Positions 12,301-24,950 of a DNA stretch of 64,000 nucleotides are shown here, piece after piece. A program made the position numbers and the translations under genes. Every line of letters starts with the position of its first letter. Position 1 is the stretch's first letter. Source of the DNA: Lytechinus pictus (taxonomy: Eukaryota > Echinodermata > Echinoidea > Temnopleuroida > Toxopneustidae); contig NC_087249.1 in the NCBI RefSeq assembly GCF_037042905.1, forward strand, positions 16,239,901 through 16,303,900, in the 5' to 3' direction. The notes beneath the pieces are model-generated. The model did no database searches, had not been told where the DNA came from, and was given only the letters and a program-made list of their open reading frames with translations.

Positions 12301-12530
12301 TTATAACTTTGAACCACATCAGGAAACTGGAACTAATTATTTTTTTAATGAAAAGTTGATATTCTCTGACTGCATCCAACCTAAAACTCGAATGTAGAAA
12401 AAAATAATCATTCATGAATCGGCTATACAAATCTTTTTGGTCCCGTTCTGCAAAACGTTCAGTAAATTCTTGGTCGCTGCCCTCACTTTAATCCTCCTGC
12501 CTCCTGAATATAAAAGAAAAACATTATTTG
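9400..12530. repeat. Degenerate tandem array, ~360-bp unit
   Basis: CGACCTTGGCTCAAAAT occurs at 9431 and 9788, with a variant at 10155 and a weaker one at 10592, giving spacings of 357, 367 and ~437. Each unit also has TTGTTTGAATAAAA and CTGTCCATTT(C/T)AGTCCTGTAC. Later units (10.6-12.5 kb) keep only parts, such as CATACGT(A/C)AGTATATCA and TCCTGT. It is AT-rich with frequent stops in all frames. Read on the - strand, unit ends look like splice acceptors. Confidence 0.7.
11425..11660 (+). mobile_element. Probable tRNA-derived SINE
   Basis: GAAGAGCGTTCGCTTCAGTGACGTCATGGATTCGATCAC resembles a decayed tRNA head with a B-box-like GGATTCGATC. The body has CCAGCTAAACCTGAAGTGGCTACACTGG, and it ends in an (AGT)n tail at 11640-11655. 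It is inserted in the ~360-bp array. Confidence 0.5.
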
Positions 12531-14165
12531 TAAGCTAAGACGACAATTAAACACAAAGATTATCCTGAAAGTTACCCTAAATTTGAGTGGGTCTTAATTC
12601 GTACTTTGCCCGTTTTTATATTGTGCTAAGTTTTAAAATTAGGCAAACTGATATAAAGCCAGTAGTATTGGTAAGTGTGATAGTAAATGTAAATTGTTCA
12701 TTGAAATTCAGTCCCTAAAATTAAGTATGCCCAGTAAACAATCTAGTTTGCGGATTTGTCAAAAATTGAAGGATTTAAAAAATTCATTTTTTCATACTTA
12801 TTGAATAGAGATAATCAATATTTGAAAAAAGACGATATCCGTTATCACATACTGTTTTCATAAGCACATACTTACCTTTATAATCATAGACGGAGGGTGA
12901 GGTAGACCTTGTAGATGTGAGGGTGTCCTACCGCTCGCTTGTCTTAGTTACGTATATTCAGTCACCCCAGACTTGGAAAGATCGGTGGACACGTACATCT
13001 CGAGAATGAAGAAGATGGTCAAGATAGTTCACAAAAGAAGCTGATCGTAGACTGAAGAGTACTTGATTCTCGGTGGGTAAAATGACGTGAAGGATGGTGG
13101 TTAGAAAGCAAGGGTGACCAGTGAAAGGTAAGGCCGAATTCTACTCGATATATTGAAGATGAAAGGTGAAAGGTGACTCGTTGTTCAAAGGGATTGTTAG
13201 ACTGAATGCAAGTAATTGCTGTCCATGAAAGTTGGCTGATCATGCTGATGGAGATCGTGTTTGAAAGCTACACGTGTAAGGCATGTTCCTGCTCGGTGAA
13301 CGGTAGGATGCTAAACACGGACCACGAAATGTGTCTTGTTGCTTGAAGGGATTGCAGGATGTCGGCACCGAAAACAGTCGATGTAAGGCGTCATGTTTTT
13401 TATCCATACGGAGATGAAGATGGTAGTGGTAGTTTAAAAGGTTTGACGAGATTAATCGTCGACGAGGGCAGTAAACGAGTCATATGAAAAAATTACGGAC
13501 ATCATGGTAGTGAGTAATGACATTAAAATGGACGTACGGATGGCAAACGAAGCCGATTTCCGATGAGGAAGATTGACGAATGGAATCGTAGAATAAACTT
13601 GACTGATATCGACATCGTTAGGATGTCAGATGGAGTCGATGACGACGAAGAATAGGCAGAAACACGACAGCAGAGAAGGCAGAAGAAGTTGATTGCTTAA
13701 GAGCTTGACCAAGTACATCATTGACTGAAATTGGTCCATTATCTAATAAAAGGGAGCCTAATAACAAAAAGTTGGGGTGACAAGACGAATTCATTTGCTG
13801 ATACAGTTGGTTGACAAAGCCTTGGAAGAAACTTAACTGCCAATGAAGGTTGGGTAAAAGGGAGTCATAGAAGAAACTTGACAGTGAGGATGGCAGAAAA
13901 TTCAATTGCCAAAGAGAGTGGTTGTGGTTGACAAGATGAGCCTGAAAAACGCAACTGACATCAGTGTCGAAAGTGTATTGCAGGAAAGACGATTGCCCGT
14001 GATGGTAGTTAAGGAGGGACTGAAGAAAGTATTTGACATTAACGGTGTTAGGATTGCACATGAGTTGGTTATCTAGGAGAGTGACAAAAATAGCTTCACA
14101 GTAAGGATGGTAGAAGAAGAAACAAAACTGACATCAATGTCGTTTGGAGTTTGCAGAAGCCGATT

Positions 14166-14312
14166 TCTAATAATAATAATATGCAATATGCATATACCGC
14201 TTAATACGAATGTTTATTAGCGCTGCATACTATTAGCACGGCTACCCTGATCGGGCGCATCGAGCATTCAAGGAATTCCTTCCTACCGGGTTTCCATTTA
14301 TTAAACCTGGGT
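14166..14312 (-). mobile_element. SINE fragment inserted in the purine-rich array
   Basis: AATAATAATAAT, then TATATACCGCTTAATACG, then CATTCAAGGAATTCCTTCCTACCGGGT and AACCTGGGTCGACAGTGGC match the corresponding part of the SINE at 53319-53626. The tRNA head is missing. Confidence 0.55.
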
Positions 14313-16571
14313 CGACAGTGGCAAATAAAAAAATATAAAAAGATAAACGCCTTGACAAAGGACGCTAGTGCTGCGGTTGGATTTGAATAAGGGTGGGTAA
14401 CCAAGGGAGTGATAGGAGAAACTGGACAGTAAGGACGGCGGTGTAGTTCAATTGCCGAAGAGGGCAAATTGACAACAGTCGCCAGAAGAAACATAACTGA
14501 CATCAATGGCTTAAGGATTGCAGGAGATGTCGATTGCCGGTGGGTAACCAATGGGGTCGTAGAAGAAACCTGACCCAAAGGATTACAGATGAGGGTCGGT
14601 AACAGTCGATTGGTAATGAGGGTGGTTAACCAAGGGAGTAAGGATGGCAGAATAGGTTGGGTGACGAAGGAAACCAGAAGAAACAAATCTGATGGGAGAC
14701 AAATCATTTTGTTGATACAGGTGGTTGACAAAGACTTGGAAAAAACACAGTTGCCAATGAAGGATGGGTGAAAAGGAAGTCTTAGTGAAACTGAAGAGAC
14801 ATCCAATGGAGTCAACGAAAAAAAAAATTACTGTAAGTATGGCAGAAAATTCGATTGCTGAAGAGCGCGATCAACAAGGACTGTCAGTAGAATCATAAAT
14901 TACATGACGAAAGTATAGCAGGGATTCATTGAGGAGACATGACATGGAGGATGACAAAATGCAAATGCCGAAGAGCGCGGTCGTTCAGAAGAGCCAGAAT
15001 AAACATAACTGATATCAACATTGTCGGAATTGCCCATGAGGGTGGTCAACCAGGAGAGTCACAGAAATAGTTTTAAAGTAAGGATGGTAGAAGAAGCTGG
15101 GTGAAAAGGCGAACCAGAAGAAACATAACATCAATGTCGTTAAGGGGGTTGAAGCCTATTTCCAAAGAGGGTGGGTAACCAATGATGTCATAGAAGGAAC
15201 TTGACAATAAGGATGGCAGAAGAATTCACTTGCCGAAGAGGACGGTTAACATCGTTAGGAGGAGCCAGAAGAAACATAACTGACATCAACGCCGTAAAGA
15301 TTGCAGGAAAATTCAAATGCCGAGAACGGTTGTTAACCAATGGGTCATACACCTGACAGTAAGGATGGCAGAATATATTGCGAGACAATTGGGACTCGAA
15401 GAAACATAACCGACATCAACGTAGTACGGATCGCAGGAGAATTAAATCGCTGATGAGGGTGGGTAACCAATTGGGTCGCATAAAAAACAGTGATAGTAAG
15501 ATTAGCAGAAAACGGTGGATGATGAAGGAACCAAAGAAACCAAACTGACATCAATGTAGTTGGAAAACATTTAAGACGTCGATTGCCGATAAGAGGGAGT
15601 CGCAGAGGAAATTTTGAGAGGATGGCAAAAGAGGTTTGGTCATGAGGGGAGCCAGACGAAACATAACTGACATCAACGTCGTAAGGATTGAAGGAGAAGC
15701 CGATTGTCGATGAGGGAGGATAATCCAGGGAGTCATAGAAGAACTTGCCAGTAAGGATGGTAAAATAAGCCAATTGCCGAAGATGGATGTTGACAATGCG
15801 GAGCCAGAATGGTCGTAAGAGTTGCAGTAAAAGTCGATTGTCGATGACATGGATAAGGGTGAGTGAAAGGGGAACTTCTGGATGAAACTTATATCCAAGG
15901 GGGTCATAGAAGAAACTTGATAGACTGAGGATGACATCTTTAATTTGCTGAAGAGGGCGGATGATACGAAGAGCTGGAAGAAACATCACCGCAATCAACG
16001 TCTAGTCTGCTGGGCAAACCCTTCACTCCAGTTAAGGATCTGAATGTGCAGCCTACTCATGCTCTGTGTATTGAAGGCCCTCTTGCTTCGCTAATCTTTG
16101 CGTGGAGACACACTTGCTGATCAAAGTTTCAATCAGGGTCTGTGCCTGCAGACCAATTAACGTCGTAGGAGCTGCAGAAATTAATCGCCGATGAGGGAGT
16201 CTCAAAAATAATAGCAGTGAGGATGGTAGAAAGGTCGGGTGACGAGCCAGAAGAAACATAAGTGACAACGTCGTGTGTAGTAAAATTAAATTGCCCATGA
16301 CGACGGGTAACCGAGAGAGTGATACAGGAAACTTGACAGTAAGGATGGCAGAAGAATTCAATTGCCGTAGAGGGCGGTCGACAAGGTGAGGCAGAAGAAA
16401 CAATTGACATCAATGTCGTAAGGATTGCAAAAGTCGATTGCCGATGAGGATGTGTGAAAATGGGAGTCTAGGATGAAACTGAACTGCCATCCACAGGAGA
16501 CAAAAGAAACCTGGCATTAAGGATGGCACGATAAATCAAATACCGGTGAGGGCGGTTGACAGAGGAAACCA

Positions 16572-16720
16572 GGGCCCCGTTGCATAAAAGTTACTACTAT
16601 GATAACTTTGCCATCCAATGGTAACTGCCATGGTAGCAATGCCAATCAGAATCAAGGAATTCAAGGAAGTTACCATTAGATGTCAAGGTTACCAGCATAG
16701 TAGCTTTTATGCACCGTAGC
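16572..16720. mobile_element. Foldback MITE with GTTGCATAAAAG ends
   Basis: CGTTGCATAAAAGTTACTACTATG at the left pairs with CATAGTAGCTTTTATGCACCG at the right. The inner arms (GTAACTGCCATGG and CTTACC-type motifs) also pair partly. About 150 bp, inserted in the purine-rich array. Confidence 0.7.
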
Positions 16721-17789
16721 TCTGAATAAACTTCATTAGCATCATCGTAGTGAGAATTGCGGCATATTCGATTGCCGATGAGAGTGAGTAATCAAGAGAG
16801 TCACATAAAAAACCTGAAAGAAAAGATCATGGCAGAATTCAACTGTCGAAGAGAAAAGATTGGCATGGGGAGCCAAAAGAAACACAACTGCAACCAACGC
16901 CGAGCCAAAAGAAACACAACTGCAACCAACGCCTTACGGATTCGAGAAATCGATTGCCGACGAGGGTGGACTACCAAGCGGATCATTAAAAAAAACGACA
17001 GTAAGGATGGCAGTAGAAGACAATTGCCGAAGAAGGGACAAGGGAGGCGGAAGAGACATAACTGACTGAACGTCGTAAGGATTGTAAAAGTCGATTGCCA
17101 GAGAGGGTGGTACAAAGGGAGTCATGGAAGAAACTCGAAAGTAAGATGACAGAAGAGGGTGAGTGACAAAGAGAGCCAAAAGAAATACAACAGACATAAG
17201 CGTCCTCAAGGATGAGGGTTGGTAACAAATGGGGTCCTAGAATAAACTTACAGTTACGATGGGGGGAGAATTCAATCACAGTAGAGTGGTTGACAATGGG
17301 GGCTAAGCAAAACCTAGAAGAAACTTTAAGGCAGGCGAATTTGATTACCGACAGGGGCATAAAGGAAGAAAGTATTTGAAATAACTTACCGTAGGAATCC
17401 GAATGCCGATGAGGGCGGTTGACGAAAGAATGCAGGTGAAACACATCTTGCATCATTGTCATGATCGTTAGAAAGGATGACAGATGACATTAAATGCAGG
17501 CGAGGGTGGTTGAACGAGAAGTCTGGGAAGAAATCGACTACTGGTGAGGGTGGTTGAGGAATGACTACAGGTGAAACACGGCTGGCATTATCGTCAGGAT
17601 CGTTAGGAAGGATGACAGATGACATCGAATACAGGCGAGGGTGGTTGAGCGAGAAGTCTGGGAAGAAACTCCATGGACATCACGATCGTTGATATAGATT
17701 GCAGAATAATGAACAAAAGCAGACACTGTAGATATCTGGAGCATATCAGACCTGTTAACAAAACAAGACACCGTGTAAATTAAATGCGT

Positions 17790-19610
17790 TGTTTCTTATA
17801 GTTTTCTTTGGTCTTGATAATTAAGTAATGTACTAGAACTAAGAGTCATCCTTTTCTTCTTTTTCATCTTCTCGTTCTTCGTTTTCATACATTTTGTATA
17901 GAACTTGTCTACATCTATTTTTGTATTACGTGTGTAGGGTATTCTGTGCTTATTATGATAACACTGTCACCTGAATGTGACACATAATTAAGTTGCTTGT
18001 AAATACAAAATGAATAATCAGAAATCAACTTAAAAAAACATATATGTAAAGAGAAACTTAAAATGAATTTGAAGATGAACTTACCGGAATATTTCAATCG
18101 AATCGAACGACACCATGCGAATATGCTGTATTACCAACGATGACGGGATCTTTTCTTTTTCTTACTTATGTTATATGTATAGCAAACGACAAGTAGGAAA
18201 CAAAAGTCCTATCAAGAAACTGGACGGACTCTTGATTGACCAAATGGATAGACGTGCGACTACATAACTGAACGATTAGACGGACGAATACCGAAAACCA
18301 ATAGTGGTTATTTAAACGCAAATTGTCCCTGACAAAATTCGTTTGATCATCGTGATTATTGTGAAAAGGGTATATAAACTCTGCTCCATTTCGAAGGAGC
18401 CAATTAGAAGAACTATTATCCGAAACAAAGCAGGAATTCTCCTGAGAATATTGAAATCAAATAAAATGTACTATAAGACCAAGTTTACAGCCAGGCACCT
18501 ATTCCTACTGTGGCCTTACATGTGTTTTATTTTCCTACCAATCCTGGCAATAAACTTAATCTTACAGCCCATCTCATTTCAATTCATACTTTCATCAAGA
18601 TCAATAGTGCTTTTGCTCTATTTTTCACATGTTAATGGTCCACACTTACGAGGATGATCTTGGTCCTCGGCCTGTATATCTTTTCACAAGCGCTGGGAAG
18701 TACAATTGTACCTGTAAAAGAAATAAAGAGTCCATGTATTAAAATAAAATGCCTAGTTTCTAAGATTATTCTTATATTTTTCTAGAAATAAGATCATTCT
18801 TAAATTATGTCTAGAACTAGATTCTCATGCATCCTATTTTCATCTTCTTATTCTTATTCTTCTCCTTCCTCATTCTCTTCTTCTCTTTCCTCATTTTCTT
18901 ACTTTGTGTAAGAAACCGGTGTACATTCTATTTATATCAGTATTGTTACAGCAATGCCCGTCCCAATTACAAAACTTATACAAAATATATAATGCAGAAA
19001 TCAATCATAATAAAGAACATACAAAAATCATAAGCTTAGAGATAATTGTCAAAATTATGAACTTACCGCAAAAAAATGAATCGAATCGAATGAGGCCATG
19101 TCAATTATGCTGTCTTTAACCATGGTGACGAAACGGTTTTTTTTTTCATATCCAGCAAACGACAAGCAGGAAACAAACTTACAAACGAAAAACTTGGACA
19201 GGCTCTTGGTTGTCCGAAAGGGTAAACGAACGGCTTCATGACTAAACGAATAGACGGAGTCAAATATTGCACATTATAATAATTCTTTTAACGCACATTT
19301 TCCACCGAGAGTAATCGCTGTGCTTTCATCTACATGTATGAATGTAAACAATGCTACAATCTCTCTGCTGCTTTTCGGAGTCAATTAGAGGACTTTTTTA
19401 GGTAAACGATGCATCAATCATCTTGAAAACTTATAAATAAAATGAGATGTGCGAAGACCACGTTTACAGCCAGGCACCTATTCCTACTGTGGCCCTACTT
19501 GTGTTATATTTTCCTTCAAATCCTGGCAATAAACTTAATCTCACAGCCCATCTCATTTCAAATTAGGAAAACAAGGCAGCAATCACGACTAATCCTGATG
19601 CCGCCGTTTT
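17790..19610. repeat. Tandem duplication, 981-bp period (two clear copies)
   Basis: TTTACAGCCAGGCACCTATTCC and the next ~90 bp occur at 18484 and 19464. ATGAACTTACCG followed by AATCGAATCGAA occurs at 18075 and 19058. CTT-rich tracts lie at 17845-17885 and 18840-18900. Offsets are 980-983 throughout. More diverged copies of the same parts follow at 20.3-21.2, 26.85-27.1 and 28.8-29.5 kb. No coding frame is conserved between copies. Confidence 0.75.
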
Positions 19611-20290
19611 CATGAAAGAACAAAAATTTAATTCTGTTGAAAATAGATTTATTGGGAATGTTTCCAATTTTATTTGATTACAAAACATGGATATTGGACA
19701 CAATTCATGACAAATATATCTCAAAGCCTTACTATTTTCTCCTGAAATTGGGCGAAATATTGCTTAACGGTTTCAAAATGTGAAAAGCCCTCAGACTTTG
19801 ACAGTTATTAAATCATCATTTTATAGATTTCTACACTCTTTCACATTACAAAAATGAAGATTAGTTTGTGGGGATATATCAATTTCTGATATGTATCACA
19901 GTTGTGGTCACATGAGGCATGGCGACATGGTCGAGTAATTTTGGATTACATTTCAAGAAATATTGTCACGTTTATTTTGGTTTTTCCCCAGTAACAGTTA
20001 TCAATGTGTCTTTTCATAATTATCTGACCAGAATGTGCCAGGGGAATTGAGAAGTAATTAGCATATTCCTCCTGAAACTGGTCAGTATAAGTCCGTAGTT
20101 AGGAAATAATCTTTTGTCTAAAATCGGCAGTAAAAAAATCCTATGAAGCACCTGGCTTTATCCATGCAGCATCAAAGATGCTTAAGGGAATGTGTTGGAT
20201 GGTTCTCTATCTTTTATAGCTCCTTGGTCTCGGGTACCCGGCCTGTGTACTGCGTCTACTCAAACGCTGGGTTGATAGTTGATGTATGCA
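19610..20290. other. AT-rich, nothing identified
   Basis: It lies between duplicated units. I see no gene, array or element ends. Confidence 0.4.
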
Positions 20291-21300
20291 TTTCAGACCT
20301 GTAAAAGAAACAATATATCGTGTTAAACGAATACTTTTGTTCCGATTTGCCTTGAGAATCAAATTAAGTCTATAACTACCATTCTTAAGTAATGTCTATA
20401 ACTAAGATTTTTCCTCATCCTCTTTCCTTTCATTTTCTTCTTCTTCCTTTCTACTACTATACTAAACTGTTTAGAACGGTGGTAGTAGTAGGTCCCACAA
20501 TCCTAACTAAAGGATCAAATTTTATTAATTTCCGTACAAATACTGCCACTGAAATTTCCTTCTACTGCTACGTCTACCATCTGATTCTGCAACTACTATT
20601 TTTATTATTATTACTACTACGACTACTATTACAAATACTTAATCAGACTACTTTTACTTTAACTTCTTCTTCTCTACTACTACCATCAAACTACTTCTAC
20701 CTATTCTCGTTCGTCAATTTCTTACTTTTTACATCCGTTTCTTTATCTTACGGCTTTCTATTTGTATTATTATAACACTGTCAATCATAATTATGAACCT
20801 TTACAAAATGTATATTAATGCAAATAATGCTTAAGTTCATGTGCGCTACCTCGATGCTCACACTATAAGCCCGTCAATAATTTGTATAGATCTAACAATT
20901 AAGTTTGAGTATTATTAATTAACTATTCCATATAACGCATTCTACTATCAACAGAGTTCTCCTTCTTTCTACAACTAAGATTATTTTTCAATTATGTCTA
21001 CAACTACATGTATATTTTCCATAATCTTTTCTTGTTTTGTGTAAGAAAACTGCCTACAACTATTTCTTCATTACAATAATAGGTGTAGGACAATCTACAG
21101 TAATTGTAAAACATCACTTTGCGCACGCATTTCATGTGCTACAATGTACCTAAACGCTCGCAATAACAGCCCCCCCCCCCTTGTTTCGAAGTGTTTAGAT
21201 CTAATGAACGCAGAACAAAAAAAAGAGTTTGAGTTTTAATAATTTCCCATAATGAAAACCAACTACTTCTATTTAAAACGTCCTTCCATTCTACATATAC
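20290..21300. repeat. Diverged copies of the 981-bp duplicated unit
   Basis: It contains ACCTGTAAAAGAAACAATA (compare 18709), TCTATAACTAAGATT, a CTT/CTA-rich tract at 20400-20700, TTGTGTAAGAAA, and GCGCACGCATTTCATGTGCTAC, which matches 27030-27055. These are the same parts in the same order as the 17.8-19.6 kb copies. Confidence 0.55.
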
Positions 21301-21906
21301 CATCTGATACTACTACTAGTTCTTCTTGTGCTTCTTCCTGTACTTTTTTCTTCGTTCCCTACTAATACTACTACAACTACTACTACTACTACTACTATCA
21401 GACTACTTCTTCTTTGTCATCTTCTGCTTCTTTTGCTTCTTCCTTTACTTTTTTATTCGTTCCCTACTACTATTAATACTACTACTACTACTATCAGACT
21501 ACTTCTTCAATTTCTTCTTGTGCTTCTTTTGCTTCTTCCTGTACTTTTTTTCTTCGTTCCCGAATACTACTACTATCAGACTACTTCTGCTTCTACTTCT
21601 TCTATTTCTTCTTGTGCTTCTTTTGCTTCTTCCTGTTCTTTTTTCTTCGTTCCCTACTAATACTACTATCAGACTACTTCTTCTTATTCTTCTTTTGCTT
21701 CTTCCTGTCATTTTTTCTTCGTTCCCTACTAATACTACTACTACTATCAGACTACTTATTTTTCTTCTTGTGTTTCATTTGCTTCTTCCTTTACTTTTTC
21801 TTCGTTCCCTACTAATACTACTACAACAACTACTACTATTACTACTACAAGACTACTTCTTCTTTTTCTTCTGTTGCTTCTTCCTTTACCTTTTCTTCCC
21901 TACTTA

Positions 21907-21938
<32 letters not shown>

Positions 21939-24027
21939 GTATCAGACTACTTCTATTTCTACTTCTTCTTTTTCTTCTTTTGCTTCTTCCTGTACTTATT
22001 TCCTTCGTTCCCTACTACTACTACAGCTACTCCTGCTACTATCAGACTTCTTCTTTTTCTTTTTCTTTGCTTCTTCCTTTAGTTTTTTCCTCGTTCCCTA
22101 CTAATACTACAACTACTACTACTATCAGACTACTTCTATTTCTACTTCTTTTTCTTCTTGTGATTCTTTTGCTTCTTCCAGTACTTGTTTCTTCGTTCCC
22201 TACTAATACCATTACAACTACTACTACGAATATCAGACTACTTCTATTTCTACTTCTTCTTTTTTCTTGTGCTTCTTTTGATTCTCCCTGTACTTTTTCC
22301 TTCGTTCCATACTAATACTACTACAACTACTACTATCAGACTACTTCCTCTTTTCTTCTTTTGCTTCTTTTGCTTCTTCCTGTACTTGTTTCTTCGTTCC
22401 CTACTAATACCATTACACCTACTACTATGAATATCAGACTACTTCTATTTCTACTTCTTCTTTTTCTTCTTGTGCTTCTTTTGCTTCTTCCTTTACTTTT
22501 TCCTTCGTTCCCTACTAATACTACTACAACAACTACTACTATTACTACTACAAGAATACTTCTTCTTTTTCTTCTGTTGCTTCGTCCTTTACCTTTTCTT
22601 CCCTACTTATACTACTACTACTACTAGTATCAGACTACTTCTATTTCTACTTCTTCTTTTTCTTCTTGTGCTTCTTTTGCTTCTTCCTTTACTTTATCCT
22701 TCGTTCCCTACTAATACTACTACAACAACTACTACTATTACAAATACAAGACTACTTCTTCTTTTTCTTCTTCTTTTTCTTCGTTCCTTAATACTCCTAC
22801 TACTACTATCAGACTACTTCTATTTCTACCTCTTCTTTTTCTTCTTTTGCTTCTTCCTGTACTTGTTTCTTCGTTCCCTACTAATACCATTACAACTACT
22901 ACTATCAGACTACTTCATTTCTTCTTTTGCTTCTTTTGCTTCTTCCTTTACTTTTCCTTCTGTCCCTACTATTACCATGATTACTATTATACAATTACTA
23001 CTACTATCAGACTACTTCTTCTTTGTCTTCTTTTGCTTCTTCCTTTACTTTTTTCTTCGTTCCCTACTACTATTAATACTATTACTACTATCAGCCTATT
23101 TCTTATTTTTCTTCTTGTGCTTCTTTCTGTACTTTTTTCTTCGTTCTTTACCAATACTACTACTACTACTATCAGACTACTTCTATTTCTTCTTCTTTTT
23201 CTTCTTGTGCTTCTTTTGCTTCTTCCTGTACTTTTTTCTTCGTTCCCTACTAATACTACTACTACTACTATCAGACTACTTCTATTTCTACTTCTTTTTC
23301 TTTATGTGCTTCTTTTGCTTCTTCCTGTACTTTTTTCTTCGTTCCCTGCTAATACTACTACTACTACTACTATCAGACTACTTCTATTTCTATTTCTTCT
23401 ATTTCTTCTTGTGCTTCTTTTGCTTCTTCCTGTACTTTTTTCTTCGTTCCCTACCAATACTAATACTACTATCAGACTACTTCTATTTCTTCTTCTTTTT
23501 CTTCTTGTGCTTCTTTTGCTTCTTCCTGTACTTTTTTCTTCGTTCCCTACTAATACTACTACTACTACTATCAGACTACTTCTATTTCTACTTCTTTTTC
23601 TTTATGTGCTTCTTTTGCTTCTTCCTGTACTTTTTTCTTCTTTCCCTACTAATACTAATACTACTACTACTATCAGACTTCTTCTATTTCTTATTGTGCT
23701 TCTTTTGCTTGTTCCTGTACTTTTTTCTTCGTTCCCTACTAATACTACTACAACTACTATCAGACTTCTTCTATTTCTTCTTGTGCTTCTTTTGCTTCTT
23801 CCTGTACTTTTTTCTTCGTTCCCTACTAATACTACTACTAGTACTATCAGACTACTTCTATTTCTATTTCTTCTATTTCTTCTTGTGCTTCTTTTGCTTC
23901 TTTTGCTTCTTCCTGTACTTTTTTCTTCGTTCCCTACTAATACTACTACTACTATCAGACTTCTTCTATTTCTTCTTGTGCGTCTTTTGCTTCTTCCTGT
24001 ACTATTTTCTTCATTCCCTACTAATAA

Positions 24028-24071
<44 letters not shown>

Positions 24072-24918
24072 TCAGACTTCTTCTATTTCTTATTGTGCTT
24101 CTTTTGCTTCTTCCTGTACTTTTTTCTTCGTTCCCTACTAATACTAATACAACTACTATCAGACTTCTTCTATTTCTTCTTGTGCGTCTTTTGCTTCTTC
24201 CTGTACTATTTTCTTCATTCCCTACTAATAATACTACTACTACTACTACTACTACTATCAGACTTCTTCTATTTCTTATTGTGCTTCTTTTGCTTCTTCC
24301 TGTACTTTTTTCTTCGTTCCCTGCTAATACTACTACTACTACTACTATCAGACTACTTCTATTTCTATTTCTTCTATTTCTTCTTGTGCTTCTTTTGCTT
24401 CTTCCTGTACTTTTTTCTTCGTTCCCTACCAATACTAATACTACTATCACACTACTTCTATTTCTTCTTCTTTTTCTTCTTGTGCTTCTTTTGCTTCTTC
24501 CTGTACTTTTTTCTTCGTTCCCTACTAATACTACTACTACTACTATCAGACTACTTCTATTTCTACTTCTTTTTCTTTATGTGCTTCTTTTGCTTCTTCC
24601 TGTACTTTTTTCTTCTTTCCCTACTAATACTAATACTACTACTACTACTATCACACTTCTTCTATTTCTTATTGTGCTTCTTTTGCTTCTTCCTGTACTT
24701 TTTTCTTCGTTCCCTACTAATACTACTACTAGTACTATCAGACTACTTCTATTTCTATTTCTTCTATTTCTTCTTGTGCTTCTTTTGCTTCTTTTGCTTC
24801 TTCCTGTACTTTTTTCTTCGTTCCCTACTAATACTACTACTACTATCAGACTTCTTCTATTTCTTCTTGTGCGTCTTTTGCTTCTTCCTGTACTATTTTC
24901 TTCATTCCCTACTAATAA

Positions 24919-24950
<32 letters not shown>

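Larger units (their letters stand above)
12960..17680. repeat. Purine-rich degenerate tandem array, ~150-bp unit
   Basis: The unit, by eye, is GTAAGGATGGCAGAAGAATTCAATTGCCGAAGAGGGCGGTTGAC, then AGCCAGAAGAAACATAACTGACATCAACGTCGTAAGGATTGCAG, then GATTGCCGATGAGGGTGGGTAACCAA and GTCATAGAAGAAACTTGACA. Phrases such as ACATAACTGACATCAA and TAAGGATGGCAG recur every ~150 bp through most of the span, with a diverged edge before 13.4 kb and a short-unit edge at 17.4-17.68 kb. Several - strand frames stay open for 100-217 codons but share only repeat peptides such as TTLMSVMFLL. I do not call genes here. Confidence 0.75.

Noticed and set aside
13618..17462. Several 100-217-codon - strand frames as genes
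   Set aside because: Their peptides repeat with the ~150-bp DNA unit, shift frame between units, and have no domain or start signals.
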